64,000 nt of DNA. It comes from Nymphaea colorata. Its lineage: Eukaryota; Streptophyta; Magnoliopsida; Nymphaeales; Nymphaeaceae. The notes under the pieces are model-generated. The model did no database searches and was not told where the DNA came from. It saw only the letters and a list, made by a program, of their open reading frames with translations. Positions 48,655 through 62,119 of the stretch are shown here, one piece after another. Within the stretch, counting starts at the first letter, position 1. Each line of letters begins with the position of its first letter. A program made the position numbers and the translations under genes. The DNA is taken from the NCBI RefSeq assembly GCF_008831285.2, contig NC_045144.1, forward strand, positions 21,715,716 to 21,779,715, in the 5' to 3' direction.

Positions 48655-51600
48655 ATTCACATGGTCGGACTGAGTCAAGAGGTCTACCTTACTAGAAAGA
48701 GAGAAAATTTAGCTGTCTTTAACTACTAGATCTACAGCCTTAATCCTTTTACTATCACAATTCCCATAGCAGTAAGCTTCTTAGTAGTGAGTACTCGACC
48801 ACCAGCACCACCCATCTCATTATTTTTCCTTTCACTCTCACTCTCACTCTCTCTCTCTCTCGATATCGACCACCCATCTCCCTTGACGAGGACAAGACCC
48901 CACCATCATTGGCCTTTCTCATCGCCTCTCTTTATATATACACACACACGCACTCTCTCCATACACACACATATACGTACACACTCTGCTCACTTGCAAG
49001 AACCGTCTGATCCTTTGTAATGGAAAGTTGAAAGACAAACATTGAGAAAAAAGTAATGTTCATTATGTAATATTTAGCATTCTAAAACGGAAAATATCAT
49101 GAGAACCTTAAATACAGTTAAGTCATTTCTTCAAGCGTGCCAAATTATCAAAGTTGGGAGCACGTATGTTGTTGTTGTGAGCAAGATGCACGTGTTCTGT
49201 TACCACTGTTTGTTAATGAAGGCTCACCCTTTCTTCTATGCTGACACCAAATATTGTGCAAGAAAGCAAGTGCACAAACCTATACACAATTATTTGTTTC
49301 CCTTAAAATTATATTCGAAGTGAATAGTTGGACTTGTTTTATGTACTGGGTCTTATGTTGGTTTTAGTGACAAAATATTTTAAAGAAATATTGGTTAAAA
49401 ATCTGTGTGATCCTAATTATTTCCTCCCTTTTCTTTCCTTTTCTAAAATTAATATTGCTGGTGGGCAGTCTGTCTTTCTATTTAGCCATTTCTATTAGGC
49501 GCTTAATGAACAAATACTGTTCTAGATAGATAGATAATGTATGTTTGTGTAGCTAGTTTTTGGCCACCGTCAGTGGGAAAAGACATTTTAACAAAGCTTT
49601 CAGCAACCGATTGGTACTTAGGACGAGCTTGGTGATGTCGGGTGTCAGACTAACCCAGTCCTGCATAGCCAACAATCCTGCCTGCCCAAGTGGTGGGCTT
49701 GTGTGTACCTTTCCACACAAACCCACCTACATTTATTTGCATATTACTCATTTCTTACACCCCAATTTTTTTATTTATTTATGCATTGGCATCGGCTGAT
49801 TCTTTTCACGGTTTTGCGCATGCAAGAAATTTCTGCTCCGACCTTGTGCTCAGTGCAAGTAACTTGTAGAACTTAAGTATTTTGATCATCTTATACATAT
49901 ATCATGTGCTATATCTTCAATACATTCTTATTTACAAAGCCAACATCTCAAGCTACGGCTTTGATGAATAAAAATTTTAGATTGAATCAGGATTCGACGA
50001 AAAATTTCATGAGTTCTCAATCAAAAGGTTCACACTAAACTTCTAGTTTCCCAAAATCGTTAAACGAATTACTTGGGCGTGCCATAATGAATTAATGATG
50101 ATGATGGATGGATACCGAACATGGTGCTAGTGGCAGATTTCGTTCAATGTATTCCTCCCCACTCTCTTGGTCTGAGATGGTTGGCATTAGTTCTGCATAT
50201 ATATATATAGCTCCAGCGGTGGTGGTCACTATCTCCAGTTAATTATTCAGTACGAAGCTTGCAGCAGCTATTTGTGATGTAGGGCGTTCCAGCATGACGT
50301 TCTCTGATGCAGGCATGTCCATCGACGGACGGCGGTGTTAGATCATTCTTAGTCGTCTAGTCCATGATGCAAGCTTCATCTACGTAATGGAGCTGACATA
50401 TTCTACCTCATAGATGAGATGATGTACATGGTCCACTGGCACTGTACCATGATCATTAATGGGGTGGGGTTGTTCATGTATCCGGTCTCCCATTGGACCA
50501 CTGGCATTAGAGATTATTTTTCCAATTTAGATCACATATCCTACCGGGACGTTTCAAAAGAAATCAGACATGAAACAAAAAAGTTTGATATCGAATTCAA
50601 ATTTAAGGAATAACATCAGATTCAGATTTAGGTTTATCTGATCACATTCAGATCCAATTTAGTTTTAAGTATCTTACATCTATCCAATGTCCATATATTT
50701 TGAAAATTGTATTTACGCGTTAATTTTGGTTTGTAAGTCATAATTTGGATTCATATGTGAATCTAACAGCCCTATTCAGATTGGGTTCTTAATGTGAATT
50801 TCCAACTGCCCTTTAGAGTTCATTTGACATCAAGGACATAGAAATATGTCATAAAGATTGGGCTAGATTCATGGGATACTAGTCGTGCTGTCAAACTGCC
50901 CTTCAAGTGAATAGGAGTACTCCATTTCATCTCCGACTTTCGGCTGACAATTTTGTTTTCAACCTTACCCAATTTACTATGTCTTAGATGACAATTTCGT
51001 GAACTTTTTATGGAACAACAAATGGTGATTGAATTTATATTGATTTCAATATTTTAAATTTTCAAAAATTGATTTTAATAACCATACAAAAATATTTAGG
51101 TGCTTATCTACCAATATGCAGAGATTAGGCACGTTTGATTGCTAGGATTGTGTTCCCTAGTGTACAATCCCCAAGGTATACTTTGGATTTAAAATCAAAA
51201 GAAGAGAAAATCAGTTGGGACTTTCTAGTTCCCCCAGTTTCAAGTAGTAGGACATGTTCATCTCGCATAACTTATTTTTACTTTCACGTGTGTAATAATC
51301 AATTATTATGGCAATTAAGCAGATCCCGAGTAGTATGGCAGAGAAGGGTGGTCCTTTCTTCAGCTTTCACAAGAAGAAAAGGATGTTGAAAGAGACATGC
51401 TGCAGAAATGGTGATACCTGTTTGGCATGGCTCCTGCCGGCCGCCTACACAAGAGTGAGAATGGACTCACAAGAAGATGCAAATGCAGAATGAAAATAGC
51501 TAGAACGGACATAACACGAAACAAACACCAAACAGAAACACCCAACAGAATGAACATGAGGTTTTGTTCCTAAGCTCATCAAACAATGGACAAAAACGGT

Positions 51601-51693
51601 CTTGTCCACTAGAAGATGACCGGCACATCATGCCTATCCTGTACCAAAGAACCTCATGTATATGAGTTCGAGTACTCGATTTGGTGGAAGGCA

Positions 51694-52406
51694 GTTATAT
51701 AATATTGAAACTGATGTTTCTAACCGATAAAAATGATTTCCTGTCCAGTAAATTGCAAGTGACAAGGACCGTACGTGACAACCCAATCTCCAGCTTCGTG
51801 ACAACCCAATCTCCAGCTTTTGGACCTAGTGGGCCTATTTTGTCACAATAGGAGATACAATTTTCTGGCGAAGGGATATCCATATATAATTTCACGGCCT
51901 TCTCCCACGTGGAATGTCGATTCCCATTGAAAATAACATTTTCGGTAGAAACTTATTCTCCTCCAAAGAACTTGACAAAATTTCAGCCACTAGCTTTTTT
52001 ATGTTTTAGGTCTAATAAGATGGAGCTGTGAATTGATTCAGATGGGGCCCAGATCTAATGTCATATAATATATAGAAAGTGATATTTCGAACCAATATCT
52101 TAATTCATTAAATTGCAAGCAACAGGGAGGTTGACATCGCGGTCTTTGGGTTTTGGTATCATTGGCTCCAAGTCTTCATGGATTAGGACCTCTAGGACCT
52201 CCTGACTTCTTTCACATGGTGGGACATGAATTCCTTTTCAAGGGAAAATATATAATTTTATATGGCCTTTTTTCACATCGAATGGTGTTCACCAAATATG
52301 AAAACAACATTATCTGTGGACCAAAAGATTTTTCCCCATGCATTAGTGTCTGTGTCATATTTTCCTTTTAAGAATGCTAAAAGGCATAATAATCAAGACA
52401 TTATTT
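51694..52406 (+). repeat. dispersed dimeric repeat, unit 2 copy 1
   Basis: Counterpart of 20468-21180, essentially identical, including the 22-bp direct repeat near 51776. Confidence 0.75.
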
Positions 52407-52716
52407 TTCTGGCGCTGATCATCACAGATATGCTTTTTGCGCACTGGAGTCCTGTCAATACTCCTCAGCAGCACTTCTACTAAACTTATTCTACGTTTTA
52501 GAAGCTAGTCCATAATAGTTTTACCGACACTATTCGACAATCCTTTTGAGTTCTCAATCCTGAGTTGGTGAGTTTGTGATATTGTTAGATTGGAAGGGGT
52601 TTTTTTTTAATCATGTACAAAATGTAATCAATAGGATGTTATCATTTCAAAATTGTAATTGTATGATCATTATTTTTGTGTTATCAGCAATTCTCATTCT
52701 CTCTGACAATATATAT

Positions 52717-52781
<65 letters not shown>

Positions 52782-52784
52782 ACT

Positions 52785-53017
52785 CACTACATACTAAAAA
52801 AATTGTTGCTAAAAAGTAACAGCGGTAGCTACAAGTTTTTAGTCTGAGTTGTTTCTGGCACAGTTTATAACATCTGTGGCAAAGGATTGAAACCCTGCCT
52901 AAAGACTTTTAACTACAATTTTCTAAGTCTTCAGCAACGATAAAACCATCGCTAAAAACAGTTTTCTTAGTGACGGCACTTTTTTCATGCTACTGAACTG
53001 TCCTTTTTCTTGCAGTG
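52785..53017. mobile_element. CACTA-like non-autonomous element, unit 2
   Basis: Counterpart of 21555-21787 with the same CACTAC...GCAGTG ends, present before the duplication. Confidence 0.65.
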
Positions 53018-54225
53018 ATTGATCTCGTTAATTATATGGATCTCCAGTATTAATTTTGCACAAAGTGCGCATGCTCGCAAAGATTGATATAAATCGGGCG
53101 ATCTAAAGCCGAGGTAATTCTTCTTGTTTGCTTTTTTTTAGTTGAAACAAAACCCAAAAGCTGAATGCAGATAAAATTGATTGTGGGACTCAACTCAATG
53201 AGTGGGACCAAAAAAAAAAGGCCTTCCCTGACAGGACAAATGCGTAAAAGGGTAAAAAAAAAAAAAACCCAAATGAAAATTTTACTCTCGAGAAAAGGAG
53301 GAATACCAATAACTAAAAACAACAGCAGATTATGCCCGAAGGGTCTTTTACACCATCTGTTAAAATGGATCGATGATATAACCCAACATTCATGTTGCTT
53401 ACGTGACACAACACATTAAAAAGTTTAGTCTCATATTTTAAGATTGCAATGAATCCTAAGGGACTTATGAGGGAGTCAGCTAAATGAATGGTTGTCAACA
53501 TTCCTCACCTTTCTGAATTGAAACTGAAGCTGTTAGTAGGTGAATTGTGATCTGCCAAACCATTTCGGTGTAAGAATAGACCAGGTTGTTATATCCCTTT
53601 TTACATATGAAAAGAGTTGTGGTTAAGTTAAATGAAGACAAAGATCAGCAACATTGAGCTGGTATTTTCATCTAAGAAATATAGCCGAAGGATCCCAGAG
53701 TGAAGAAGATTGGACGACCATTTCAGGAGGAGAGGAAGGTCCTTCACCCAAGAAAATTGGTGATGTCCAAACCTTTCCTTGAAGGATGGTAATAGTAGGT
53801 TTTTTTTTCTTCTTTTTTCCACTGTGGAAGATCTGTTCCATGTGAACGTCTTACTGGTGAGGCTGATTTTTTCTTTTTCAATTGAAGCAAGTAGGATAAG
53901 AACTGGCACAGAGTAAGTAGGAGTAAAGAAATAACAATTGATAACAAGACAGATTGAGGATTATGATAAGCTCTCCAATTAAGCATGGAATTAATCAAGA
54001 ATCAAAGCCAGAAACTAATTAATAAGAACGAGTTGGGGTCGACCAGCAGAGTCAGGGATACTTAAAGAGGCGAGCTTCAGTAATACAAATCTCAAACCCC
54101 ATCCTCTCTAGATGGACATTTAGATAGATCTTACTGAGTCTCATGTCACCCTTATAAACAGATAATGTGCGAGATGCTATGCTGCACCCATCCTGTGAGT
54201 ATTTCTCCATCAGTTAGCATCCGCA

Positions 54226-54309
54226 ATGAAGCTAATTTCCCTATCCTCTTTCTTGCCGTTTTCTTGCTGTTGTCTCTGACTTTTGCACGTAAACTAGATG
54301 ACAGTAAAA
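54226..54309 (+). pseudogene. CC-ladder exon-1 relic, unit 2
   Basis: Counterpart of 22996-23079 with the same 4-bp deletion and one extra substitution (CTGTTGTCTCTG for CTGTTCTCTCTG). The shared deletion shows the gene was already broken before the 17-kb duplication. A TATA-like TTATAAACA lies at 54152-54160. Confidence 0.7.
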
Positions 54310-57300
54310 GTATGTCTCACTGATCTCTGTTTTTCCTTCACTTCTCTTTCCTTCCGAAACCATCAGCCCACCAAGAGTAGATCATGTCACCCTGTGCGTA
54401 TGCTCTTGATGTCGACCAGGCAACGACACCGCAAGTTGCTCGATGTAGAGAGTATAGATTTGTGGTTGTTTCCTAGTGGTGTTTGATATTTGGGATCTTA
54501 CCAGCTGATGATGAGGACATTCTGAGTCTTGTATAGGCAATATAAATGTAAGCAAAACAATCACGTTTATCCAGCAGGCTACACCGGTAGAGACCACCAA
54601 AACTCACGCCAGTCACTGGCACGATTTGCAGGGCAATAAAATCATGAGCACCATTTCTTTGTTTCGTGTTTTGAAGGGTGCTACACTACATAGCACTATT
54701 GTTGGGTACTTCTCTGGCTAAGCTAGTGCTTACTTCATTTGTCCTGGTGAGGTAATTGCAATGAAATAGCGGCTAGCCAGAAATTCTTTTCTGGGGTCAT
54801 TAATACACTATAAGTCAATTCCAAAACTCTTCAACAAATTTTAAATCCATCAAACTAAGTAGAAGAATATTGAGGGCGCACCATTAATTAGACAAGTATG
54901 GGTTCATGTACAGAACCACTCACACAAGTCCAATCACACAAGTCCAACCATTAGAACAATATGAACTCTTTAGAGGGTGTTTGACAACAAGAACATTTTG
55001 TTTTTGTCTGATGAAACTGCTTCAAAAAATGAGGCACATTCATGGAACACCATTACAACTGTTCCATGATCTGCTCTAGAACTTGGATTTAAATTTGAAT
55101 CTTGGTCAAAATTTAGATTTTGGATTTAAATCTTGCATTTGGACTCAGATATGAGCCTAGTAATCTGTTTGGATCGAGTGGTCGTGAATCAGAGTTGGGT
55201 AGAGATATAAAAGTCTGTCTTGGGTCTAGGGTTGAGATTTGAATTTGAGTATCAGTTTAGAAGTCCGTTTTGAGCTGAGCTTAGGGTTGGGGTCCCATGG
55301 GTGAAATAACAGATGAGGTTTCATGGTCTGCACTGAAGCACGAAGGTGGGACCTGAGGCATGGAACTAGAGTCGGATACATGACAGGTCTGGTTTTGCTT
55401 ATCCTCTGTTGGAGGAGCATGCACCCAGGGGTGGATTTCCTGGTTGTTGTTGTTGTTGTTGTTATCAAGAACCAGTATTTACGTATTTCATGTGCAATGA
55501 AATAAATATGCTTTATGTTTAATTATATTTTCAACTTAATCTCAATGATCAAATGATCTCTTTGAAATCGATGGTTCAGTTGATTCCAAATAAGTCAAAT
55601 ATTGAGATACTGGAAAGCAAGTGCCCCAATGTACTTGAAATGACTATTCTACTCTTATTGAAAAATAAATTCATGGAAAAGCAGAAATTTCAGGAACCAC
55701 ATTTTCAAAGTCTGAGTTGGCACCGCATTTATAAGAGGTAAAATTCAACAGTATAAATTATGTCATGTCATAGGTTTTTGATAAGGCATTTCATCACCAA
55801 AGCTCACTAAAGTGACGGTAAGAAATAAAAGTAGTAAAATTATAACCCATCTTCTGAAAATTTACGTAATAAGGTGGGTTGATTTAAAAAATTGTAGTAA
55901 AATTCTTCATTTTTCATTGTTTTCCCTGTCTCTTCTCACGACTTCTTTTCGAGATTTCCACGGCCCTTTTCAGATATTCAGCCTCAATGGCAGAGTTAAA
56001 AGTTTTGGGGGAGGGACACTACTAAGATTCTCATACCTTAAGGACCACTAAACGAAGAATTAACGACTTCCACATGAAAATAAGGAATGATTGTGTAAAA
56101 TTGTGCGGCTGGTGTAGGCAACTACCCATGCCAGCCAATATATAGCTCCCCAAGGGTCCAACCTCTAGTACCATTCCAACCACCGGCTGACCCCAAAAAA
56201 AAAACACTTATAACCTGGAGATAATTTTGCAATCGAGTTACCAATAAGAAGTGTAACTCCATTTTGGCTGAAGCCCTAGCAGAAAGAACATGCTAGACAG
56301 CAAAACTGCCTCAAAATTTGTGGTAAATTCATGAAACCATGGAATACTATGTTTTATGAATGTACCCTAAATTTTAGAACCGAATCCCCAATGGGTGCTA
56401 AACAGCCCCAATGGGCTAGACCTCAGTACCGTTGAATGGGATAGGCAACGGTATCCTTTTGCTTAGCTCCTTTTCACATTTATCATCTCCCATTTTTTAT
56501 GGAGATCTAAATTTTTTTGCGGTACATTTATCTCCTTTTTTGTTGAATAAAGAGAGGGGTTCTTCCCCCAGCAGCCTTTTAGAAGGATACCGTATAAAAC
56601 TGAAAAAGCAGATGTTTCTCATTCTCGTTTAAAACCTAACCTAATTTTTCTTTCTAAAACCAAATTTGATTTTCCACTCAAGGGATTTGGTGGGTGTGTA
56701 GAGAGAGAGAGAGAGAGAAAAGACCATCGGAGGAAGAAGGGGAGAAGAAAAAAAAAAGAAGAAGAAGAAGAAGATAACAACCCTTGTGGTGGTAGGAGGG
56801 TCACGGTGAAAGTGAAGAAAAGAATAATGCAGCAAGTTTCGTGTGCATGTAGGTGCATCAAGAGGAAGAAAAGGAGAGAAGGAAGAAACAAGAATAAATA
56901 GAGAAGAAAGGTAGGTGCCCTTTGGAGCCATCTTTTCTTAGCTGCTCTTATTTGATTTTGTCTCTTGTTGTTATTGGGTCATATATCTGTTCATCAAAGT
57001 AGTATTGAATGTGTTGTTTTTGGTTTGGAAGAGAATGGGATTTATTTCTTGTACTGCATGCGAAAGTGACGATTTGCATGCATCTGGCAAGATTCGTGGT
57101 TGCATACATTGGGCAAGTTTTACATGAATCGAGCAAGGTTTCCACGCATCATGCAAAATTGCAAATGCCCCTATCAATAGTTTTGCATGTTTCTCAATAA
57201 CTTCACATATGTGATTCTATATCTTTTACAGCTTGAGGTGTTCTTTTATCCACTTGCTTTCTTGCACTATAAATTGGTGCAATATATAAGAAAGTGTAAG

Positions 57301-57484
57301 CCTTGATTAACAAACTGTGGTACTTCTTGCTCACAACAACAACATACGTGTCGACACCTTTGATAATTGACACGACAGTAGAAATAAGTTAATGGTTTCA
57401 AGGTTCTTATTCAAGTAGATATTTTATTGAGATGACTAAATTTAAAAAACATGCACGGGTGGGGTTTATACCTCAAGCCAGCTC

Positions 57485-58170
57485 TGTAATATAGAAAATG
57501 ATCTTTCTAGCTGATGAAAATGATTTCCTATCCAATAAATTGCAAGTGGCATTGTGGAACGTTGGTGACATCCCAGTCTCCTGCTTATTTTGGTGTCATT
57601 TCATTTGCTACAAATCTTCTTGGATTTGGAACCCATGGCCTTTTCTGTAATACTAGGAGATACAATTTGTACGGCGAAGGGATACAATTAATGGCATTTT
57701 CTCACATGGAGTGGCGATTCGGCATTTAGTAGACAATGATTTTTCTTCAAATAATTTGACTAAATTTAAACCACTAGCTTTTTATCTCTTAGGTCTAATA
57801 AGATTGGATGAGGTAAACCTAATGCCAGATAATATAGAAAGTGATATTTCTAACTGATATATGCATATCATATTCTATTCATTAAATTGCAAGCAACAAG
57901 GAAATTGACATCTTAGTCTTTGGCTTTTGGTATCATTAGCTTCAAGTCCTCTTGGATTCCGACCTCATGGCTTCTTTGACAAGGTAGAACAAGACTTATT
58001 TTACATGAAATACATATAATTTCATATGGTCTTTTCGCACAAAGAATGAAGTTCACCATTGAAAACAACATTATGAGTGGACCAAAAAATTTGTCCCCAA
58101 TAGTGTTTGTCGTATTTTTCGTTTTAGATTAAAAAAGACATAATGGTCTATACATTATTTTTCAAGCACG
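57485..58170 (+). repeat. dispersed dimeric repeat, unit 2 copy 2
   Basis: Counterpart of 26405-27100 with about 2% differences. Confidence 0.75.
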
Positions 58171-58681
58171 ATATGATCGTGATGGACTGTTGAGAGAAAA
58201 ATGAAGAGAAAAAAGTCTGAACCAAATGGAAATATCTGTTGAACCATTTATTACAATGGATGAGATGGTTCTCTAGAATGAGCTGAGTGACTCTAGATAG
58301 CCAGAACACTGTTCAATTTTCCTGTCTCTGTATATATATATAATTTGCTATATCTCAAATCACATAAGACAAAACCAAATCTCTTAAATTCTTATAAGAA
58401 AATATTTTAAACGAACATGCAATATGACATAGTTAAAGTTGTTTGTAAGGAAATCACTGATTTTTATACGATTTGAAATTTGAAATCAGTAGAGAAGTTC
58501 ATTTTTTTATAGCAATAGAAACATGTTAAACTGAAAACCGATTTAGTGTATGATTCTCATCAAGACAGTCCTAAGATGATATTTATACAATTGGATTATA
58601 CCAAAAAAAATGCTTGAACAATAGATTTTGAGTGGTCTGGTTTTGTTCCTGGCCTAGTGGTTTGAGATCTACCAACATACC

Positions 58682-58739
58682 CCCCCCCACACACACACAC
58701 ACGCACATATATATATACATATACACACACACACATAGA

Positions 58740-58785
<46 letters not shown>
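58682..58785. repeat. C/CA/TA compound microsatellite, unit 2
   Basis: Occupies the place of the CA tract 27601-27692 in unit 1 but is largely (TA)n here, with a C8 run at its start. The flanks are otherwise conserved. Confidence 0.9.
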
Positions 58786-58788
<3 letters not shown>

Positions 58789-59472
58789 ACCGGTAAATAC
58801 CAAACTACTTAAGGAAAGGAACAAAACCTAGATCCCTCAAATTTTTGTTAGAAAGTATTTTAAACAACATGTGAACCACTTAATATATTTATATACACTA
58901 ATTTAATATAAATTGTGTTTAAGCTCCAGTTATCCTTATAAAAAATTAATTTTTCTACAATTAAATTTTTGATGTATGAAAGCCATTCATTTTTTATTAT
59001 AAACAACATTATTAAAGTAAAAAAAAAATGACTAACTTAATATATGGCTGTCATATATCTAAAAGGTTATATTAAAACAATTGTTTTCACAATTAATTTT
59101 AGGGAGTTTTTGTCTTTTACGTAAGTGGTCTGCCATTTACGCCCCCGCCCCCCCTGCCCCAACACACACCCACCCACCCGCACAAACACACACACACACA
59201 ATAAATATAAATATAAATAAATAACGTAGTATTTACTTGAACCCGCAGCGTCCCCAGATAGAATATATTTTGCCTTCAGGTCGTGCAGTTTCACTTTTTT
59301 TTTTTTTCTTCTACAAAAAACTTGTCTTGCTTTGCAACCTTTGTAGGACTGGTTCACTGACAAAGCTCTTCATGTATACCTGTGCTGCTTCTTCAACCTA
59401 TAGGCATTGAAGATGACCTCCTAAGCTAAAGGCCAATATGTAAGTTTTTATAAAATAAACAGTACTGTGTCA

Positions 59473-59474
59473 AC

Positions 59475-59549
<75 letters not shown>
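59473..59549. repeat. (TA)n microsatellite, unit 2
   Basis: A pure TA run where unit 1 (28385-28464) has a mixed TATATAAA pattern. Confidence 0.9.
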
Positions 59550-59555
<6 letters not shown>

Positions 59556-60255
59556 AACTCTACTGAAACAATACTATTTCAAATTAGATAACAGCCAAGG
59601 ATATCAGACCTCAGTTCACATCTATATAGGTTCAGTTCAGTTCAAGAAGAATTAATCTGATTATGTTTTCAGTTCATGCATATATGCCTTAATAAGAACC
59701 AAAACGACTAGTAACATAGGAGTTCTGGCACCGTGATTTAGATGATCAAATATATATTAAGTCATCTTCACGCATATGCAAGGTGGTACACCTTTACTTA
59801 TCTACTCCAACATGAATTATAAATTTTCATCCGGCTCTCATTGAAGGATTAGTGAAGCTCTGGAAGAGATCAAACCCGAAATTCGCATTGAGTTTTTTGT
59901 ATGGATCCTCCAAAAAAGACAAACTTCACTTGCAAATAATTGCAGAAAATCTCATAAAAATTTCGATTTTTTTTTGTTGGTTTCTTTCTCTATCGAAATG
60001 GGCCAGGGCATGTACTGTAACAGATAACCTCTAAATAACAATCACTTGATTTTGATGTCGACCCTCGTGAATTGAATTGATCAGTCAGGATCTTGACTTG
60101 GTCTTGGGGCAGAAGAAAAAGACATCTACGTATTACGGCCCTAAGATAGGAGCCTTGCATTCATTTGTGGGGCAATTTTGATGTACACAAAACAGTTAGA
60201 CATATGTACTAATGTTAGAAAGTTCTTCAAAGAAAATGCAAAATTGAGAATAGGT

Positions 60256-61044
60256 AAAATGGCAATTTTTTATTGATTGGACAATTAAAAATTTAAAAAA
60301 TACTCTTATGAATATTTTTTGATTAGCCACAGAAGAACTTAGGCAGGTGTTTAACAACAGTAATGGTTAATTAGCTATAGGAAAACTTTATTTACCAAGA
60401 CATCGCTTTTTTTTCTTTTTATATTTTGCTCTTGTACATACTATTTTTGTTAAGTGTTCCATACCCGAAATGGTCATGATTCATAGAACTTGCGTCCTTA
60501 TAAAAGAAAATGAGGAATCACAAGTAACATTTTCTTTTTTTGATTTGTATAATTTGCTAGCTTTTACAATTTGGAACGGGGCCATGTTTTAATAAAGTTG
60601 CACACCTTTAAAGCATTTTCTTGTTAGGAAATGAGACCTTTCAGATATAATACTCCTCGTCTTGTTACCCAATTTCTAAATTCGGTTCTCTGTTTGTAAA
60701 TTGTTGGACCCATTCATCTCACATAACCTATTCTTTGAGCGTCACCTAAACTGGTTAGTGAGAAAATAGACCAGCTTTCAGTTAGTACTCAAAAGCACTT
60801 TTAATTTCAAGAAAAATAATGACAAGCTCGACTCGACTTGTTTGCATCCCTAAGTGTAGGGTGGGAATATAACCAATTAGGACTTCCATGGATAGATCTT
60901 CTATAGAAAGGGGATATGTAATAGTTGTCTAACAAACATGTAATCAACACACCTTCCTTTCTCTTTAATATATTTACCTCTACCTTGCCATATGGGTTTC
61001 TAACTTTCTACATCCCATCAGATTCATTTGCAAATTTCTATGTA
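60256..61044. other. unique DNA right of the duplication
   Basis: AT-rich sequence that does not match the units. No gene recognised; a short frame at 60925-61146 runs into the inverted repeat copy at 61045. Confidence 0.4.
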
Positions 61045-61560
61045 AGAAAAGGCCATTTGGAAAATATCTTTCCCGGAAAAGGAATTCTTCTCCGCCATGT
61101 CAAAGTAGCCATCAAGTCCAAATCCAAGAAGAGTTGGAGCCAATAACGCCAGAAGCCAAAGATTGGGATGTCAGTTTCCTTGTTCCTTGCAATTTAACGA
61201 ATAGAATATGATCTTGCATATGTAGGTTGTAAATATCACTTTCTATATTATCTGGCATTAGCTTTCGACCCCAGCTGGGTCAATCCACGGCTCGATCCTA
61301 TTAGACATAAAAGATAAAATCTGATGGTTTAAATTTAGTCAAGTCTGACGAAAAATAATTTTCCACTAAAAATGTCGTTTGCGATGGTATTCGCCATGCC
61401 GTGTGAGAGAAGTCCATGACGTTGTATCCCTTTCCCAATAAATTGATTCTCCTATTGTGACAAAATTGGACCACGAGGTCCAAATCCAAGAAGACTTGTA
61501 GCAGACGATACCAAAAGGTGGAGACTGAGATATCACTTGCGTTCCTTGCCACTCAAATCT
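61045..61560 (-). repeat. dispersed dimeric repeat, inverted copy outside the duplication
   Basis: The reverse complement matches 26476-27000, with landmarks CACAATAGGAGA, GACTAAATTTAAACCA and GATAATATAGAAAGTGATATT. It lies in single-copy DNA, so the family is dispersed and not only part of the tandem unit. Confidence 0.75.
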
Positions 61561-61570
61561 GGGTGAATGC

Positions 61571-62119
61571 TAGGGATGGTGAATGAGTAGAGCTAACTCG
61601 AGTCCGATTGGAACTAGCTCGATAAAGTTGACTAGTTTATCAAATATGGTCTTGTCTAAGCTTGGTTCGGCTCGATAAAATTTTTTAATATTATTTTTTA
61701 ATGACTTATATATATATAATTATAATATTTTATTATGATTGATTGTATTTATGTATTATTTTATGTTAAAAATATATTTTTTTATTTTTAACCAGGCCAG
61801 GGCTTGGGTTTCGGGTGCCCGGTGTCGGACCGGGCCCGGGCTCGGGTTTCAGGCATCAGGTGTCAGGCCTGCCCGATGCCCATGCCTACTTGTTGCCTCT
61901 TTTTTAAAAAAAAAAAAAAATTTTTTTAATGAAATGCTTGGCTCCGTTCAAGCCAATCTTTTAAACAAGCCGATTTCAAGTTTTAAGAGCTCGAGCCGAG
62001 TCTAGCTCGGGCTAATGAAATTGAACTCAACTCGAGCTCGAACCGAGTTCAAGTTTCTTTCAGGACACTCAAGCCGAATTCGAGCTGGCTCAGCTTGGCC
62101 CTAACTCTGAATTTCCCTA
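61571..62119. mobile_element. hAT-like non-autonomous element, 549 bp, with a nested GC-rich piece
   Basis: Starts TAGGGATGGTGAATGAG and ends TTTCCCTA, with GTGAATGC (61563-61570) and GTGAATCC (62120-62127) as an 8-bp target duplication with one mismatch. Subterminal CTCGAG/AGCTCG repeats are dense at both sides. At 61790-61887 a GC-rich segment rich in GGGCCCGGG ends GATGCCCATGCCTA, resembling the terminus of the element at 10069, so a related hAT end may be nested inside. No transposase seen. Confidence 0.65.

Larger units (their letters stand above)
45167..60255. repeat. tandem duplication, unit 2, main body
   Basis: Corresponds to unit 1 from 13926 to 29174. From about 45840 to 53360 it is almost identical to 14620-22130, with only a handful of substitutions seen (for example at 49157 and 49760). 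Beyond that, differences rise to about 2% with several indels. It ends at GAATAGGT, after which unique DNA begins. Confidence 0.9.
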
